Source: Polytrichum commune (Eukaryota > Streptophyta > Polytrichopsida > Polytrichales > Polytrichaceae). Taken from it: 64,000 nucleotides of DNA. The DNA lies in contig OX485804.1 in assembly GCA_950295325.1 (NCBI GenBank), positions 30,442,001-30,506,000 of the forward strand, given 5' to 3'. Below the pieces are notes generated by a model. The model was not told the DNA's origin. It saw nothing but the letters and a program-made list of their open reading frames with translations, and did not search any database. Shown in pieces: positions 45,350 through 56,320 of this stretch. The number at the start of each line of letters is the position of its first letter. Positions within the stretch are counted from its first letter, which is position 1. The position numbers were made by a program, and so were the translations under genes.

Positions 45350-45565
45350 GGAATTTAGTGTGGCCCACATTAATTTTATAGTACTTTCCTTGGTTAATAT
45401 TAGTAATTTTATAGTACTTGCCTTGCTTTCAATTTGCATCCAAATATGTAGGCGAACAAACCCACACTAATTTGTCACACTGAAAATTACAATGGGCCAC
45501 TTCAAATTATAATCAAAGAATAGTGTGGGTAATTGGAAATTAGTGTGGCCCACACTAATGAAACA
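45350..45565. mobile_element. Probable MITE with palindromic AGTGTGGCCCACAC ends
   Basis: TTAGTGTGGCCCACATTAAT (45355) and TTAGTGTGGCCCACACTAAT (45540) bracket about 200 bp, and related words (CCCACACTAATTTGTCACAC, GAATAGTGTGGGTAATTGG) lie between. Each end is itself nearly palindromic. A further related word, AGTATGGGCCACACTAAAT, is at 46347. No target duplication was resolved, so the boundaries are approximate. Confidence 0.5.
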
Positions 45566-45948
45566 AAATTATGTAGCTAAGAACTCACCATTTTTTGTCA
45601 TCGAGATCCGGCCAATGAACATACACTTTGCTGCAAGCTCAATCTTATCAAGATTTTCATGAACTGGAGATCGAAATGAAAAATGTAGCTTCTGGACATA
45701 GAAAGTCTTTTTTATTTGTAATTCTAATCAATGCTAGACTACATTGCTATACATCTAATATATTGTGGCATTACAATTGATGTTCTATGTCAATTAGAGT
45801 GGCCTCCACGACTTGTCTTTTAGCATGATGTGTTCCATGTTCTCTAATTGCCAACCAACGAGTATGAGCATGTGCCATCCCAGCCCGTTGCATTCAATTA
45901 TGAATAAATGTCCCGGGCCATCCTCATGCCCTCCACTCAACATGTCAT

Positions 45949-46130
45949 CGTAACCGGTTGGCCGCTTTGTTTCGCCGAGGTGGCACTACACGATTGGCTC
46001 TGAGCACACAGGTTTGCAGACGATAACCTCGACATCCCAGTCGGTTATGATCATCTAAATCGGTTATGGTGACAAGTGACCCACTGTTTAGGTCACCTGC
46101 GCGGCTCAACAAAGCGGCCAACCGGTTACG
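45949..46130. repeat. Inverted repeat, 23-bp perfect arms, rich in ACCGGTTA motifs
   Basis: CGTAACCGGTTGGCCGCTTT (45949-45971 in full) is exactly reversed at 46108-46130. The 136-bp loop contains diverged GATAACC/CGGTTATG words. It abuts the perfect palindrome at 46134, and both share the AACCGGTT core. Confidence 0.9.
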
Positions 46131-46133
46131 TCC

Positions 46134-46211
46134 GGTAATCGTTTTATTGGAACCGGTTATCGGTGCAGAACCGGTTCTGCACCGATAACCGGTTCCAATA
46201 AAACGATTACC
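46134..46211. repeat. Perfect 78-bp palindrome without spacer
   Basis: Every base from 46134 to 46211 pairs with its mirror position around 46172/46173. The centre is GCAGAACCGGTTCTGC and the arms contain GGAACCGGTTATCGG. A perfect, spacerless palindrome of this size can extrude a cruciform. It lies in a GC-rich island within AT-rich DNA. Confidence 0.95.
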
Positions 46212-47077
46212 TAATACATTGACGGTTGACAGTTTTTGGAACAATAGGCAATGGTGGGGAATGGTGGGAGCTTGGGAGGGTGGCAACCACACTATGCATG
46301 CTCCATTGTTTGGTAGATGATTATAAGACCATTTAAATGAGTCCATGATGAATAGTATGGGCCACACTAAATCATAGGTATAGTGTAGTAACTATACTCT
46401 TTCTTTTTAGTATGGGCTATATTATATCAAAGAAATTTATATTGAACCAATCACATTTTATCCACATAATTTGGAGGTAGTCATTCTTTGGCAACTAGTT
46501 TCAAATCCCTATCCTTGAATGGCTCGTACCCCCCATGAATATCATGTCAATTTCCACACTAAAATGGAGAAAGAGTGAAGTTTGAAAAGTTGGAAGTTAT
46601 GTGAGTGATTTTTCCTCATACATGATGGGGAATTGGGACCCTACTGATTCCATTGTTCCTAGCCCCATAAATTATGCATTTTCTTGGCAAAAACTATTGT
46701 TGAATAGTCCACACACAATCTAGAGCTAGAGTTATCCATGTTTGTTTGGCCCATTTTCTAGTAGAGAGGCCCTATGCCACACCTTGCATCATGAAACATC
46801 ATGATCATATAAGGTGAACTACCTCCAATTCAAGGCAATGTTCACTATACTAATTTTATAAACAACTTCCACAAGCCTCACCAAGTTTAAAAATCATATT
46901 TTGTTTATATTTGGGGGTTTCAAACAATATTCAGTGCATAATAGTATGTCACCGATAAAGTCAAATATACTCATATGTGGCACCAATGTCTAAAATATTA
47001 AGAATGTATAAGCATTCAAGGGCACTAGCAAGTTGTATATTGAAATTTTGAACCTGAATCATCAATAACATCAAGGT

Positions 47078-47182
47078 ATCGATCGATCGATCGATCGATT
47101 CAAAAAGGGGCATTTGACCATATATATATATATATATATATATTGAGATAAATTAAAACACGTGTGTGCGCGCACACACACA
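47078..47182. repeat. Cluster of three microsatellites
   Basis: (ATCG)n at 47078-47099, (TA)n at 47120-47143 and alternating GT/GC/CA at 47160-47182. All are self-complementary types. Confidence 0.9.
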
Positions 47183-49470
47183 CCTTGAGCACAATCAACT
47201 TATTATTTAAGTATATAGCTTAGATACACACATTTGTGCATGGAGAGGCTCATATTGGGCCTCTCTAACGCTGAAGTTGGATTTAGATAACCTATAAGTA
47301 AAACCTTAAACACTTATAAATGTTGCATACAATATCCCAATAATGTGTTCCTTAGTGCATTGGAATCCTTTCGAACTTACCTTGAACTTACGAGGGATAT
47401 ATCTAAATGTGTCCAATCTAATGATAGAACTATGCTCATCACTTATTTTTCAATTATAAATGTGTATAGAGATAACTAGAGCTTCAACATGAATTTCGTG
47501 GACGTGATTAGTTTGGTGTTGCATGCACCTCCAGTTTTTCCATCCCCTTCTCTTGCAACCTTGCATATACATATCTCTTAAGCTAGTTTCTATTGGAATA
47601 CATCTACGATTCTTTTCCAATAACGTTCACAAAACCCACCATTGGTAATAATCACACTTGCAAACTTTTATTGTTAGAAAAAATTAAAAATTAAAAATAA
47701 TCATTGTTGGTCCAATATAGCATAAAGTTAAATCTTTGTCCCTAAACCCTGGATTGTTTTACACTTTCTTGAGTATTATGAATCATCCCTAACACGACCT
47801 CAAAAGCCTAGAAAATCATGAATAAAGCTTGGTGTACCATGACTATGATTGGTCTGAATTATTAGGATTATTAATATTATTATTAAATTATATTTAAAAT
47901 AAAAATATCATAAAAATAAAAATAAAAACACACACAAGATTCATGAAATCCACCATAGAATTATTTAGATGACATTTGTTGTTCAAATGAGGTTAGGCGG
48001 TACAAAGTTTGCTTTTATGGTTGGGAAGGTCATATCAACATGAAGCTCATAGATTCCCAGATCATAGGCAAGATCCTTGCATCTTCCCACCAAATTTGAG
48101 GGCCCATAGAACACTTGACGGATGTTTGAATAATCTTATGAAAGAACAAGGGCACCAACAACTTCCGTTAACTTCTATTTACATAAGTTGTTTCTTCTCG
48201 TTTCTTTCCCTCACAACATACAATACACTTTTTTGCAAACATATTTTAGTCCCCCCAAAAAGGTTTCAGTTGTTGTTATTTGCGCTTTCCTTTGCTTGGA
48301 GATGTTTGTTTTGAACTTTGTTCCAATATGGCAGGTTTAACCTTTACAAAGACCTCATTTTTATATTGGAGTTGAAGACAAATAACTATACCCGGAAAGA
48401 AGAGGGACCGACCTTGAAACTGAATCCCATAGTCCCTCCCTCTTCCCTTTTTATATTATGAAAGGACCAAACATGCCTAAGTTATTTCCGATGTCAACAC
48501 ACTAGGCAAAACATAGTTGAATTTCACAAACGCAAAACCTCAAAAAACCATCATTCTACAGCACATTCTTTCAATCTTCTTTGTCTGAAGAACCTTGAAA
48601 GTCAATATGATAATAAAGCAAATATGTCAAGCCGTAATTGTACCTTTTTTATTCACCTTCATAATGCTTGAGGGTTGTACGAAGTTACCTAGACACCACA
48701 AAGCTTCCCCCTTTCGTTGGTTTGATACATGTACCATCTCATGTAACTAACTTACATCCTAATTGGACAAAGAAAAACAATCAAATTCGTTCATGAAGCT
48801 CAAGTTGCACACACAGTCAATCATCCAAGTGAAGATCGACACTTCTAAACAACCCTCTTGTGTTGTCTACCCCAAGTAAAGACCATTTCATTCATTAACC
48901 TTTGGTTCTAGTTCACAAGCACATCGAGTATGCCCCATCAACAACTTTGAATCAGTGTAAGATGTTTCATTGTTACCGCAGCTCATCACCCACTCTCTCT
49001 CATCACCAACTATCTAGTCCAAAAAGAACCAAGGTCGGCCACCATTATTGGACCCGTTGCATGCATGAGCCCCCCCTTCCCCCTCCTTCCAGGTATGGAA
49101 GGAGGCCATCGCCGCTCCGGTGTGTCCATAATGCCTCGTTGTGCCTTCAAACTTCAAAGTGAGGCAAGTGACATGGGAAAAAGGCAAAGGGAAGGGAAGG
49201 GAAGGGCAGGCGGTGCCACCCACCGCAAGAGACAAGAGCATCAATAATAAGTAATAATGGTGGGCCTGCTTGGAAACCCCGCAACTTGTGACGAATCCAT
49301 CACTCTCTTATAAGCCTATCTTAATGCGTCAACTGTGAAGCCCAAGATTTTTCAAAGCCTCACACTTTCTGTCAGAGGCCACTCTACAACACTATGAGTG
49401 CGCCCGGCTGCTTTGCATGATGTGTATAATGTTGTGTTGCGTCACGTCGTTCTAAGAGCCACAACCCCGG
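47183..49470. other. No gene seen
   Basis: AT-rich until about 49000, then a modestly GC-richer stretch (49030-49220) with overlapping short frames on both strands. None has recognisable content. Confidence 0.45.
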
Positions 49471-49477
49471 GGCGCCC

Positions 49478-49610
49478 GGGGGGGGGGGGGTCCACTCTTC
49501 ATTGGAACCCTAAATGATGTGCGTGAATGACTGTAAAATAGAGCTTCTTGCATACAAGAAATGTATAGAGAAAGAACGAAGGTATGCATACAGATGAACG
49601 GTCCATTAGA
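49478..49610 (+). repeat. Poly-G run (13) followed by family R2 member
   Basis: Thirteen G (49478-49490) precede TCCACTCTTCATTGGAACCC, CTAAATGATGTGCGTGAATG and TATAGAGAAAGAAC, matching the R2 members at 61235 and, inverted, at 34700. Confidence 0.75.
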
Positions 49611-49803
49611 CACAAACTCGTGTAGTTATCCTAAGGTCTTCAATTTGATGTGATGATCGTCTTGATTCTCAAAAACTATAGACCCCAGATTGGGTTTTCC
49701 TGAATGCTTCGTACTCATCTCATGTTTCGCATTCTATAAGTAAGTGTGCTAAATTATTTCTTTATAGCACAAACAAAAGCAAAGCAAACAAACCAACCAA
49801 CCG

Positions 49804-49909
49804 TTTGAGACCTCGGTGTACCTTGCGGCATCTCAAAGATGAATTTCATCCAAACATTTGAGACCTCGGTGTACCTTACACCATCTCAAAGATGAATCTC
49901 ATCCAATTG
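49804..49909 (+). repeat. 53-bp tandem duplication
   Basis: TTTGAGACCTCGGTGTACCT starts at 49804 and 49857; each unit ends CATCTCAAAGATGAAT then CTCATCCAA-like DNA. Only a few bases differ. Confidence 0.9.
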
Positions 49910-50763
49910 CACGTGGTACAATAGTGTTGGTCACTCGAGGGCATAAACCTCTTGACACTAGTTTGCAGTTCCTCAAGGGATTCGTGCGGAGACCGTGAAC
50001 ACGAATGTGAAAAGGATGAATGAATGACTTATCAAAGACCAAAAGCCGCTGGCCTTGATGGAAATCATGCACCCATTGTTTGTGGCAATACGGACAGTGC
50101 AATTATGCAGGGCCTTGGGACCCTGCCATGGGATGCTATATACTAGGTAGTAGTACCGGCCTCTTCACTCATTGTTGTCACTACATACATAACTACTGCC
50201 GATATGAACTAAGTGTGATGTATACTTTGCATCTTAGCTCGGGCCCCCAAGTTCATTGGCGCGACTCCTTGTGATTTAGGATAGTGATTCGGCTAAAAGG
50301 GCACACTTTCATGTGAAAATCACTCCATGACAAAATCTAACTCACCATAAATCAATCAATACCCAACATCAGGCAATCTGACGTGAATCGGAGTCCATTG
50401 GTCTTACCCTGCTCAAGAATCTTCTTGGTGCAGGGTGGGGTTTATTGCCTACTTTGCGGTGGGTGGGCTCTTGACTTCCTACTTACTTAGTTGTTTTTTT
50501 CCATCAAGTAGAGAGAAGATTTCACGTTGGGAATTGAACCGCCAACCACTTCATTCGGAAATGGGTACCTCTCCACTATCACCCGGTACTTTAGGGTCAT
50601 CTCGGACATGTTCACATAACCCACCATGTCTCATCCTCTGTCCATGTTTTTTCCACATGGACATGTGTTCAATGTTTTTATCCAGAGAACATGAATCGAT
50701 AATCGGCGTGATTTTGTGGGCAACTTGGAGTTTCAAGAGGGAGGTAGCCTAAAATGAGAAGTA

Positions 50764-51745
50764 CAATCAAGACTCTATAAGTGTTACCCCTACAAGCGTT
50801 ATAATTTCATATATGTTAAGAAAATTTTACTCCCCTACAAAAACACAATTGGTAAGACTAGTGAGTGTTATGTGTTAAGTGTTATAACATGCTCTACTCC
50901 CTTCTTTGTTAAATGCACCTCTGTAAGTGTTGATTTTGAGAAAATCAAGGTAAAAATATATGAGAGCATACATTTTAAACATGTAATCACATTTATCCCA
51001 TGTTCTTTGCGAACAATTCAAAAGTTTTGGAGGCACACGGGTGTTCTTTCGATCTCTATTGAGAGGGAGATAGAGGAAGCTAGGCGCTTGGTAGAGGTTG
51101 ATGAAGTTGCTACTCTACTTCATCAACTGACATTGTTGTCATTTGATAGTGAGGTGGGTGACGTGATGAATGCTTATGAATACCTCAATTATGAGATAGA
51201 ATTTGACTTAAACAACCCTATGGACTTAACCGATGAGGAATTTTTGGATATGTATTCCTCATAACATCAAAAAATTGATGTTGACAAGGTTATGGTTGAT
51301 GTGGTAGAAGAAGTTGTAGGATTTAGTGTTTTTGAGCGTTCTCTAGAGACTTTGAAGAAATACTTTGAATAAAGACCAAATGATGCCCTATCACACATTA
51401 GGAGCATTCAATGACTCCAAAAGGAAGTTTCATCTCATCATTTGGAAGCTTCTCATCATACTACTATTGACTCTTTCTTTCAGTTAGTTTAGTTGGAAGA
51501 ATCTCGTCAACTTACTACTATATAGATTATTTCTTTGAATTAGTTTAGTTGAATTATGTATTATCATTTCTACTTTTATTTTTTATTTTTATAGAACGTT
51601 ATGTTCTTCATTTTTGGAATTTTTGAGTGTTATTCCTATAAATGTTATTAATCATCGGTATGAATTCTATAAGTGTTTTGTTATAATTCTATATATGATT
51701 TTTTTTTGCTACTCCCGACCTGTAACATTTATAGAGTCTTGACTG
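50764..51745 (+). mobile_element. Internally deleted pogo/Tigger-like element (copy 2)
   Basis: Left end CAATCAAGACTCTATAAGTG and right end CATTTATAGAGTCTTGACTG are inverted repeats of about 24 bp (two differences), flanked by TA on both sides (50762-50763 and 51746-51747). CARTC termini with a TA duplication are typical of the Tc1/mariner-pogo group. The element is 982 bp and has subterminal AAGTGTTA words, like copy 1 at 4267. It encodes only the transposase C-terminus and therefore needs a transposase in trans. Confidence 0.88.
50975..51540 (+). pseudogene. 3' remnant of pogo-like transposase gene in copy 2
   Basis: The open frame ending at 51264 contains LRTIQKFWRHTGVL, the conserved stretch that follows the DDE core in pogo/Tigger transposases, then YEIEFDLNNPMDLTDEE. 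After the stop the same frame continues VVEEVVGFSVFERSLETLKK and IRSIQ, with two more stops, and ends HHTTIDSFFQLV (51457-51480). His replaces the Gln of the PIP-box-like end seen in copy 1. A partial tandem duplication of this tail (GGAAGAATCTCGTCAACTTA) follows at 51493. No catalytic Asp remains. Confidence 0.75.
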
Positions 51746-51747
51746 TA

Positions 51748-52504
51748 CTAGTGATTTGAGTAGTACCAATTTGTAGTCTATATACCAATTTGTAAGAGTC
51801 TTCCATGACTTCATTAAGCAATACTAAGTCTTTTTTTTGTACAAGTATAGTAAGCCTATTTTATGCAAGTCATTTTTTCTTGTATACATGTGGTATGTTG
51901 TTTCCTCTTTATTGATTTTGATACTACATGCGTACTTCTTCTTATTTCTTAGCTACCACTTTGTATGTATACCTTTTTCTTTTTATCCACCAAAGAAGTA
52001 TATAAAGGTATCTAAATGAAGGTGATACACACTTTTAATGAAGGGTGCACCCCCTTGAAGAGAGAGGTTCCAATACGGTCCAAAGACCAATGATGTATGT
52101 GGAGTCTAAAGTGCCCACAATAGGACCACATTCGTTAAGGTATGTGGACCTTGTGTAGTCACTCTTCTTAATTTGGTCCCCTAGAGTTGATTGGTATATG
52201 GCAAGGCTTTCAGTCATAAAGAAACACCAAAAGTATTGTGTTACAGTAAGATTTGGACGATGTGCTCACAAGTTTAGACACCCTTATAAGCTCAATAATC
52301 AACACAATTGAGAGGGCCTATGTGATCATTAAAGAATCAAAGAATGTGTCCATTGACCTCTTATAGATTTTGCATCTAAAACTTCAATTTTAAAACTTGA
52401 GCTGACAATTTGCATAATCGCTAAGCAGATGAGAGAATCGTGGTTTGACCCACCAATCATAAATTGTCTTTGGAGTTGGAAGGTCTACAATAAGGCCAAT
52501 GCAC

Positions 52505-52540
<36 letters not shown>

Positions 52541-53965
52541 GAATTCCGTAATTTGCACAATTGGGAAGGAGTTGGTAGGGCATGCCGCCTATGTGATCAT
52601 TTTAAAACTTGGAGAATTATCACTTTCACCTCTTATAATTATTGTATAATGATGACCTCCAATGCTAAAGTTCTAATAATGACAATGTGCATGATTTGCA
52701 ATCACTAACCGCATGAGAGAATTCTCAGTTCAATCCAACGGTCATAATTTGTAAGTGGAATTGGAAGTGCCTACATTGGAAGTGCCTACATTAAAAAGGC
52801 ACATGCCTTAAGGTATGCAGGTGTTGTATAACTATTTTCTTGATTGGACTACTATAATACATTGGTGTGTGGTTAGTTGAAAATCAAAGAACAATTACCT
52901 TAAATGCAATGCTCAAAAGAGAATGGATCCATAGGGATCATGTATGTGTTTAAGGAATCAACAAAACTTGAGCTTATAGTACCCATAAATAAATAGAGGG
53001 AGGTCCAACTTTTAATTTGATCAATGTTGTTGCTTCGTCATAAATTTACTTATGGACCACAACTTTCGTTGTGTAAATATAATTGGTAGATGTTCTAGGG
53101 ATCGTAAATATGAACCACATAACAAGAAGAAAAAGAAGAAAATATGAGATGTTTGTATTCTAGCACCAACGTAAATGTGAGCCCATTGGCCTTATATTGA
53201 ACATGGTTATCCATGATGCATGATATAGTGCTTTGCCTTCCTCTCAGAAGGTGGGCTCATTAGGTATTGAGGGGGGGGGGGGGGGGGGGAGAGAGACTAG
53301 CACTTGTCGGTTGTCAATTTTCTCTTATTTAGGATTAGATGAAAGAAGATATATTATGACGTTTTGGTGTATATTTTTTTGATAATAGGTTTGAAGATTG
53401 TTAGATTATCAAGCTTTGTAATTGATTTTTCATGTATGACACCTCTTACACCTACTGTGACGGTGATGAGGGGGTTCGCTTTCAAAATTTAGGATGCTTG
53501 AAATTTGGGTGTGGAAGCAAACAACACCCACATACTAAGGTAGAAATACCATAACCCGTTAACCACCCTCTAGCCGTGCACTAGGCCGCCGCCATAATGG
53601 TGAAGTGCCATTTCTAAAACTGATCATGGCTCGGCAGCAACTTCTACGCGTGTACACTTAGTGTAGCCAATGGGAGTCAAGTGTTGATGTACTCACGAGG
53701 CAACCGATTTAAACGATGTTATGTATGGAAATGCGGATTACCGTGTTCGGTGTAGAGAGAATCTAGTGAACGAGTAGGGATTTGGACAACTTCCCACTTT
53801 GAAAAATTGTAGCAATTTTTGTATAGGGCAAAAAAATATGAAACAACTTGCATTCATTCTTCGTGAATCCTTCTCGTCTATCTTGGAAAATTATCTCATG
53901 ATTGTCAGACCAGATCTTCAATGCGAATCACCTTATTTTCACAGGTTATGGTATGACTACCTTAC
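51748..53965. other. No gene seen; microsatellite and poly-G
   Basis: Holds a (GTT)n trinucleotide repeat at 52505-52540 and a 19-base poly-G run at 53271-53289 followed by GAGAGAGA. Short frames have no recognisable content. Confidence 0.5.
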
Positions 53966-53968
53966 TAA

Positions 53969-54342
53969 GAGCATCTCCACTCTGCCGCGTCAAAGGGACT
54001 TGGCAAGCCCTTTAACGCGGCCTTGGAGAAAAACCTGCCCCACCCCTCCCCAACACCAAGGCCTTGATTGCCAGGGCTCTTCAAACTTCCGGCTCCACTC
54101 ACTATCCTTGTGGGTGAGCGTTGCTCTTGCTGCGCCCACATTCCGGGGCCTCATCCACTTGCGATTCAGTGAATCGTGCCACTTTTGGGAATTAGGAAAT
54201 ATTCTTGACAATTTTTCGGCTTGAAGAGCCAGTATGCAAGTAACGGTGGGGGAGTGCCACCCTAAAAAAATTTAGTGCATGCTTGGAGCCCTTCAAAGCG
54301 CATTTCGAGAGCCTGCCTTTCTGCCCAAGGGTGGAGATGCTC
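53969..54342. mobile_element. Harbinger-like MITE with GAGCATCTCCAC ends
   Basis: The element starts GAGCATCTCCACTCTGCCGC and ends GGGTGGAGATGCTC, flanked by TAA on both sides (53966-53968 and 54343-54345). GAGCATCTCCA termini with a 3-bp TAA duplication are common in plant MITEs. The 374-bp interior is GC-rich compared with its surroundings and non-coding, although it allows overlapping frames on both strands. Confidence 0.85.
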
Positions 54343-54420
54343 TAAGTTAACATACGAATCCTTCTGAATTCAACTGACTTGCTGATAGGGAGCAGCAGTT
54401 GTTGTCGTTGTGTGTGCACA

Positions 54421-54498
54421 TCTCTCTCTCTCTCTTTCTCGCTTGATAGACGGATCCCATAGCTACTGTATAGGTGGTAGATTGGGGGGGGGGGGGGG
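54421..54498. repeat. CT microsatellite and 15-base poly-G run
   Basis: (TC)n at 54421-54440 and fifteen G at 54484-54498, separated by about 40 bp of unique sequence. Confidence 0.9.
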
Positions 54499-54756
54499 TT
54501 GGGTTCCCACACAAGTTGTTGGGTAGTGAGCGGAAGAGCATAATAACATATCATATCATATGTGATGCCAAGGCACTTGGTGGGGCACCCACACACTGAC
54601 ACCCCCCTCCAATTATGCACATAACTCCCACATAATGCACCCTCCCGTCCGGCCTCCCAAAAGTATGTAAGGTAGATACCGGCCACTCACTACCCTCCCT
54701 TCCGCAGGGCCCATGGACTTCCCCGACTCATGTGTTGCGTATAAAGGGCCTTGATG

Positions 54757-55990
54757 TTGTTTACATCATGGACCATGAAGTTGTCTCATGTCAAAGGGCG
54801 TTTTCCCATGCTCACCCTATGTCCGGGGAGAACCGGCGGTTAGTTACAGATGAACCGGTTGAGTTGGAGAGAGGACTCACCGGTTGAAGTTGGAGACTTC
54901 ATGAGAATTACCGATCGTTTTGGAGGAATCTATAGAAGAATATACCTCGCATGAATGAAAGCCGCACCGGAAGATGTCACCATGTAACAGGTTGGATCTA
55001 GAATCACTAGGATCTTGACCGACTATATATGCCCTAAAACTTCCTGGGCGTTGTGGTCCCCTAGCTGGGTGGGAACCGAACGTGGACCAAGAGAAGTAAC
55101 CATGCATAAAAAAAGGTGGATGTGTTGATTTAATTTTTTAGTATATGTCCGAAAAGGGTAGTTTTGGGAGTTTTCTTCATGTTTGACCTTCTCCCCTTCG
55201 TCTTCCCTTCTTTCCTTGTAACCATGAGAAACACTTGGGACCAAAACAAAAAAAACAAAAAAACAAAAAAACCAAACAAACAAACAAACAAAATGTTTTA
55301 AAATGGTGTTTCTATACCATGGTCCCCTGACATCTGTAGCAAGAGAACCTCTTTTGCCTCTCCCATTACAAAACCCATCGGACCATGACAGTGGATAATG
55401 TAGGCCTTAAAATAGGCCTTTTGGGGACCTCAAGTTCCATGATCACTCTTATATGATGTAAACTAAAATGGTCTCGGGACGAGTTCAACATCTAATCACA
55501 TACTTTAGAGGAGCAAGGGATGACTTGATGGTCCATGATGAAAACAACCCCTTAAGGTAAGCAAAGCCTTCAATTCTATGACTCATGGGAGAACCAACCG
55601 CTACTTATAGATGAATTGGTTGAGTTTGAGAAATAACCAATTAAAGTTCAAGACTTTTGGACAATCATTGATCATTTTAAGGGAATCTATGGAATATCAT
55701 AACATTGTTCAACTAACTTTGTGTGCTAGGTGGGGCTGGGATTAAGTAGGATTCTATTCAAAATTATACTCTATTTATTTTGTCAGCAACGCACTGCAAT
55801 GACATATTCATGCTAAAAAACTTGGGTGAAGCAATGTATAGATATTTTTCATAATGGAATACTCGATAGCAACTGAATAATGTTATGATATCTCACATCA
55901 AGAAAGAAAATCCGAAAGATCACAACATGTAACCGATTGGACTTCGAAAGACCACGAGTCTGACCGATTATGCCCAAAATTCTCCTTGGA
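54757..55990 (+). repeat. Diverged direct duplication, about 270-bp and 460-bp members
   Basis: 54757-55030 and 55527-55990 share, in order, ACATCATGGACCATGA / GATGGTCCATGATG, GAGAACCGGCGGTTAGT / GAGAACCAACCGCTACT, GATGAACCGGTTGAGTT / GATGAATTGGTTGAGTT, GGAATCTAT and CATGTAACAGGTTGGA / CATGTAACCGATTGGA, then CTTGACCGACTATATATGCC / TCTGACCGATTATGCC. CpG-rich positions in the first copy are often TpG/CpA in the second. A third relative is at 1978. Confidence 0.7.
55239..55293 (+). repeat. A-rich (AAAC)n low-complexity tract
   Basis: Runs of A interrupted by C end in four CAAA units. On the minus strand it is a T-rich tract and creates a spurious FFVFF-type frame. Confidence 0.9.
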
Positions 55991-56094
55991 GACTAGTAAG
56001 CAAGCCTTCAATGGACATTGTTAACTTTGCACTCACTTCTCATTGTAAGACATGGAACACACACAAGATTGACAAATTTGATTGTGATCATAAC

Positions 56095-56320
56095 CATTTT
56101 CCTCATAGTTTTCAAAGTTCATAGGATTATCTTATTCATTATCCAAGTGAAGATTTTCAAGCTCATCAAAAGATCACGTAAGTATCTCCAATTATTATTT
56201 TGATTATAGAGTTGAGAATGGTTAACAAATTTCCAATACGTAGTCCAATCTCTTTTGAACATGTGTCCTTTTCAGTGTCCGCTCGTAGATCCACACCTAA
56301 GCACACCACTCAAATATAGG
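56095..56320 (+). repeat. Dispersed repeat family R1, longest member
   Basis: It begins CATTTTCCTCATAGTTTTCA, continues CTTATTCATTATCCAAGTGA, GAATGGTTAACAA, AATCTCTTTTGAACATGTGT and CGTAGATCCACACCTAAGCA, and ends AAATATAGG. The 5' block is also present at 63890. Confidence 0.65.

Noticed and set aside
45945-46367. 140-codon open frame on the minus strand
   Set aside because: It runs through the perfect palindrome and the nested inverted repeat; the translation repeats itself in mirrored codons and resembles no protein. Explained by the repeat structure.
48902-49247. Overlapping frames in a GC-richer stretch
   Set aside because: Open on both strands with unrelated translations; no recognisable domain.
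50520-50560. GGGAATTGAACCGCCAACC, a reverse tRNA T-arm-like word
   Set aside because: No complete cloverleaf on either strand; probably part of an old retroposon.
54757-55990. Possible LTR pair of a retrotransposon
   Set aside because: The copies are strongly diverged, differ in length, lack TG...CA ends and have no primer-binding site or polypurine tract; treated as a duplicated dispersed repeat.
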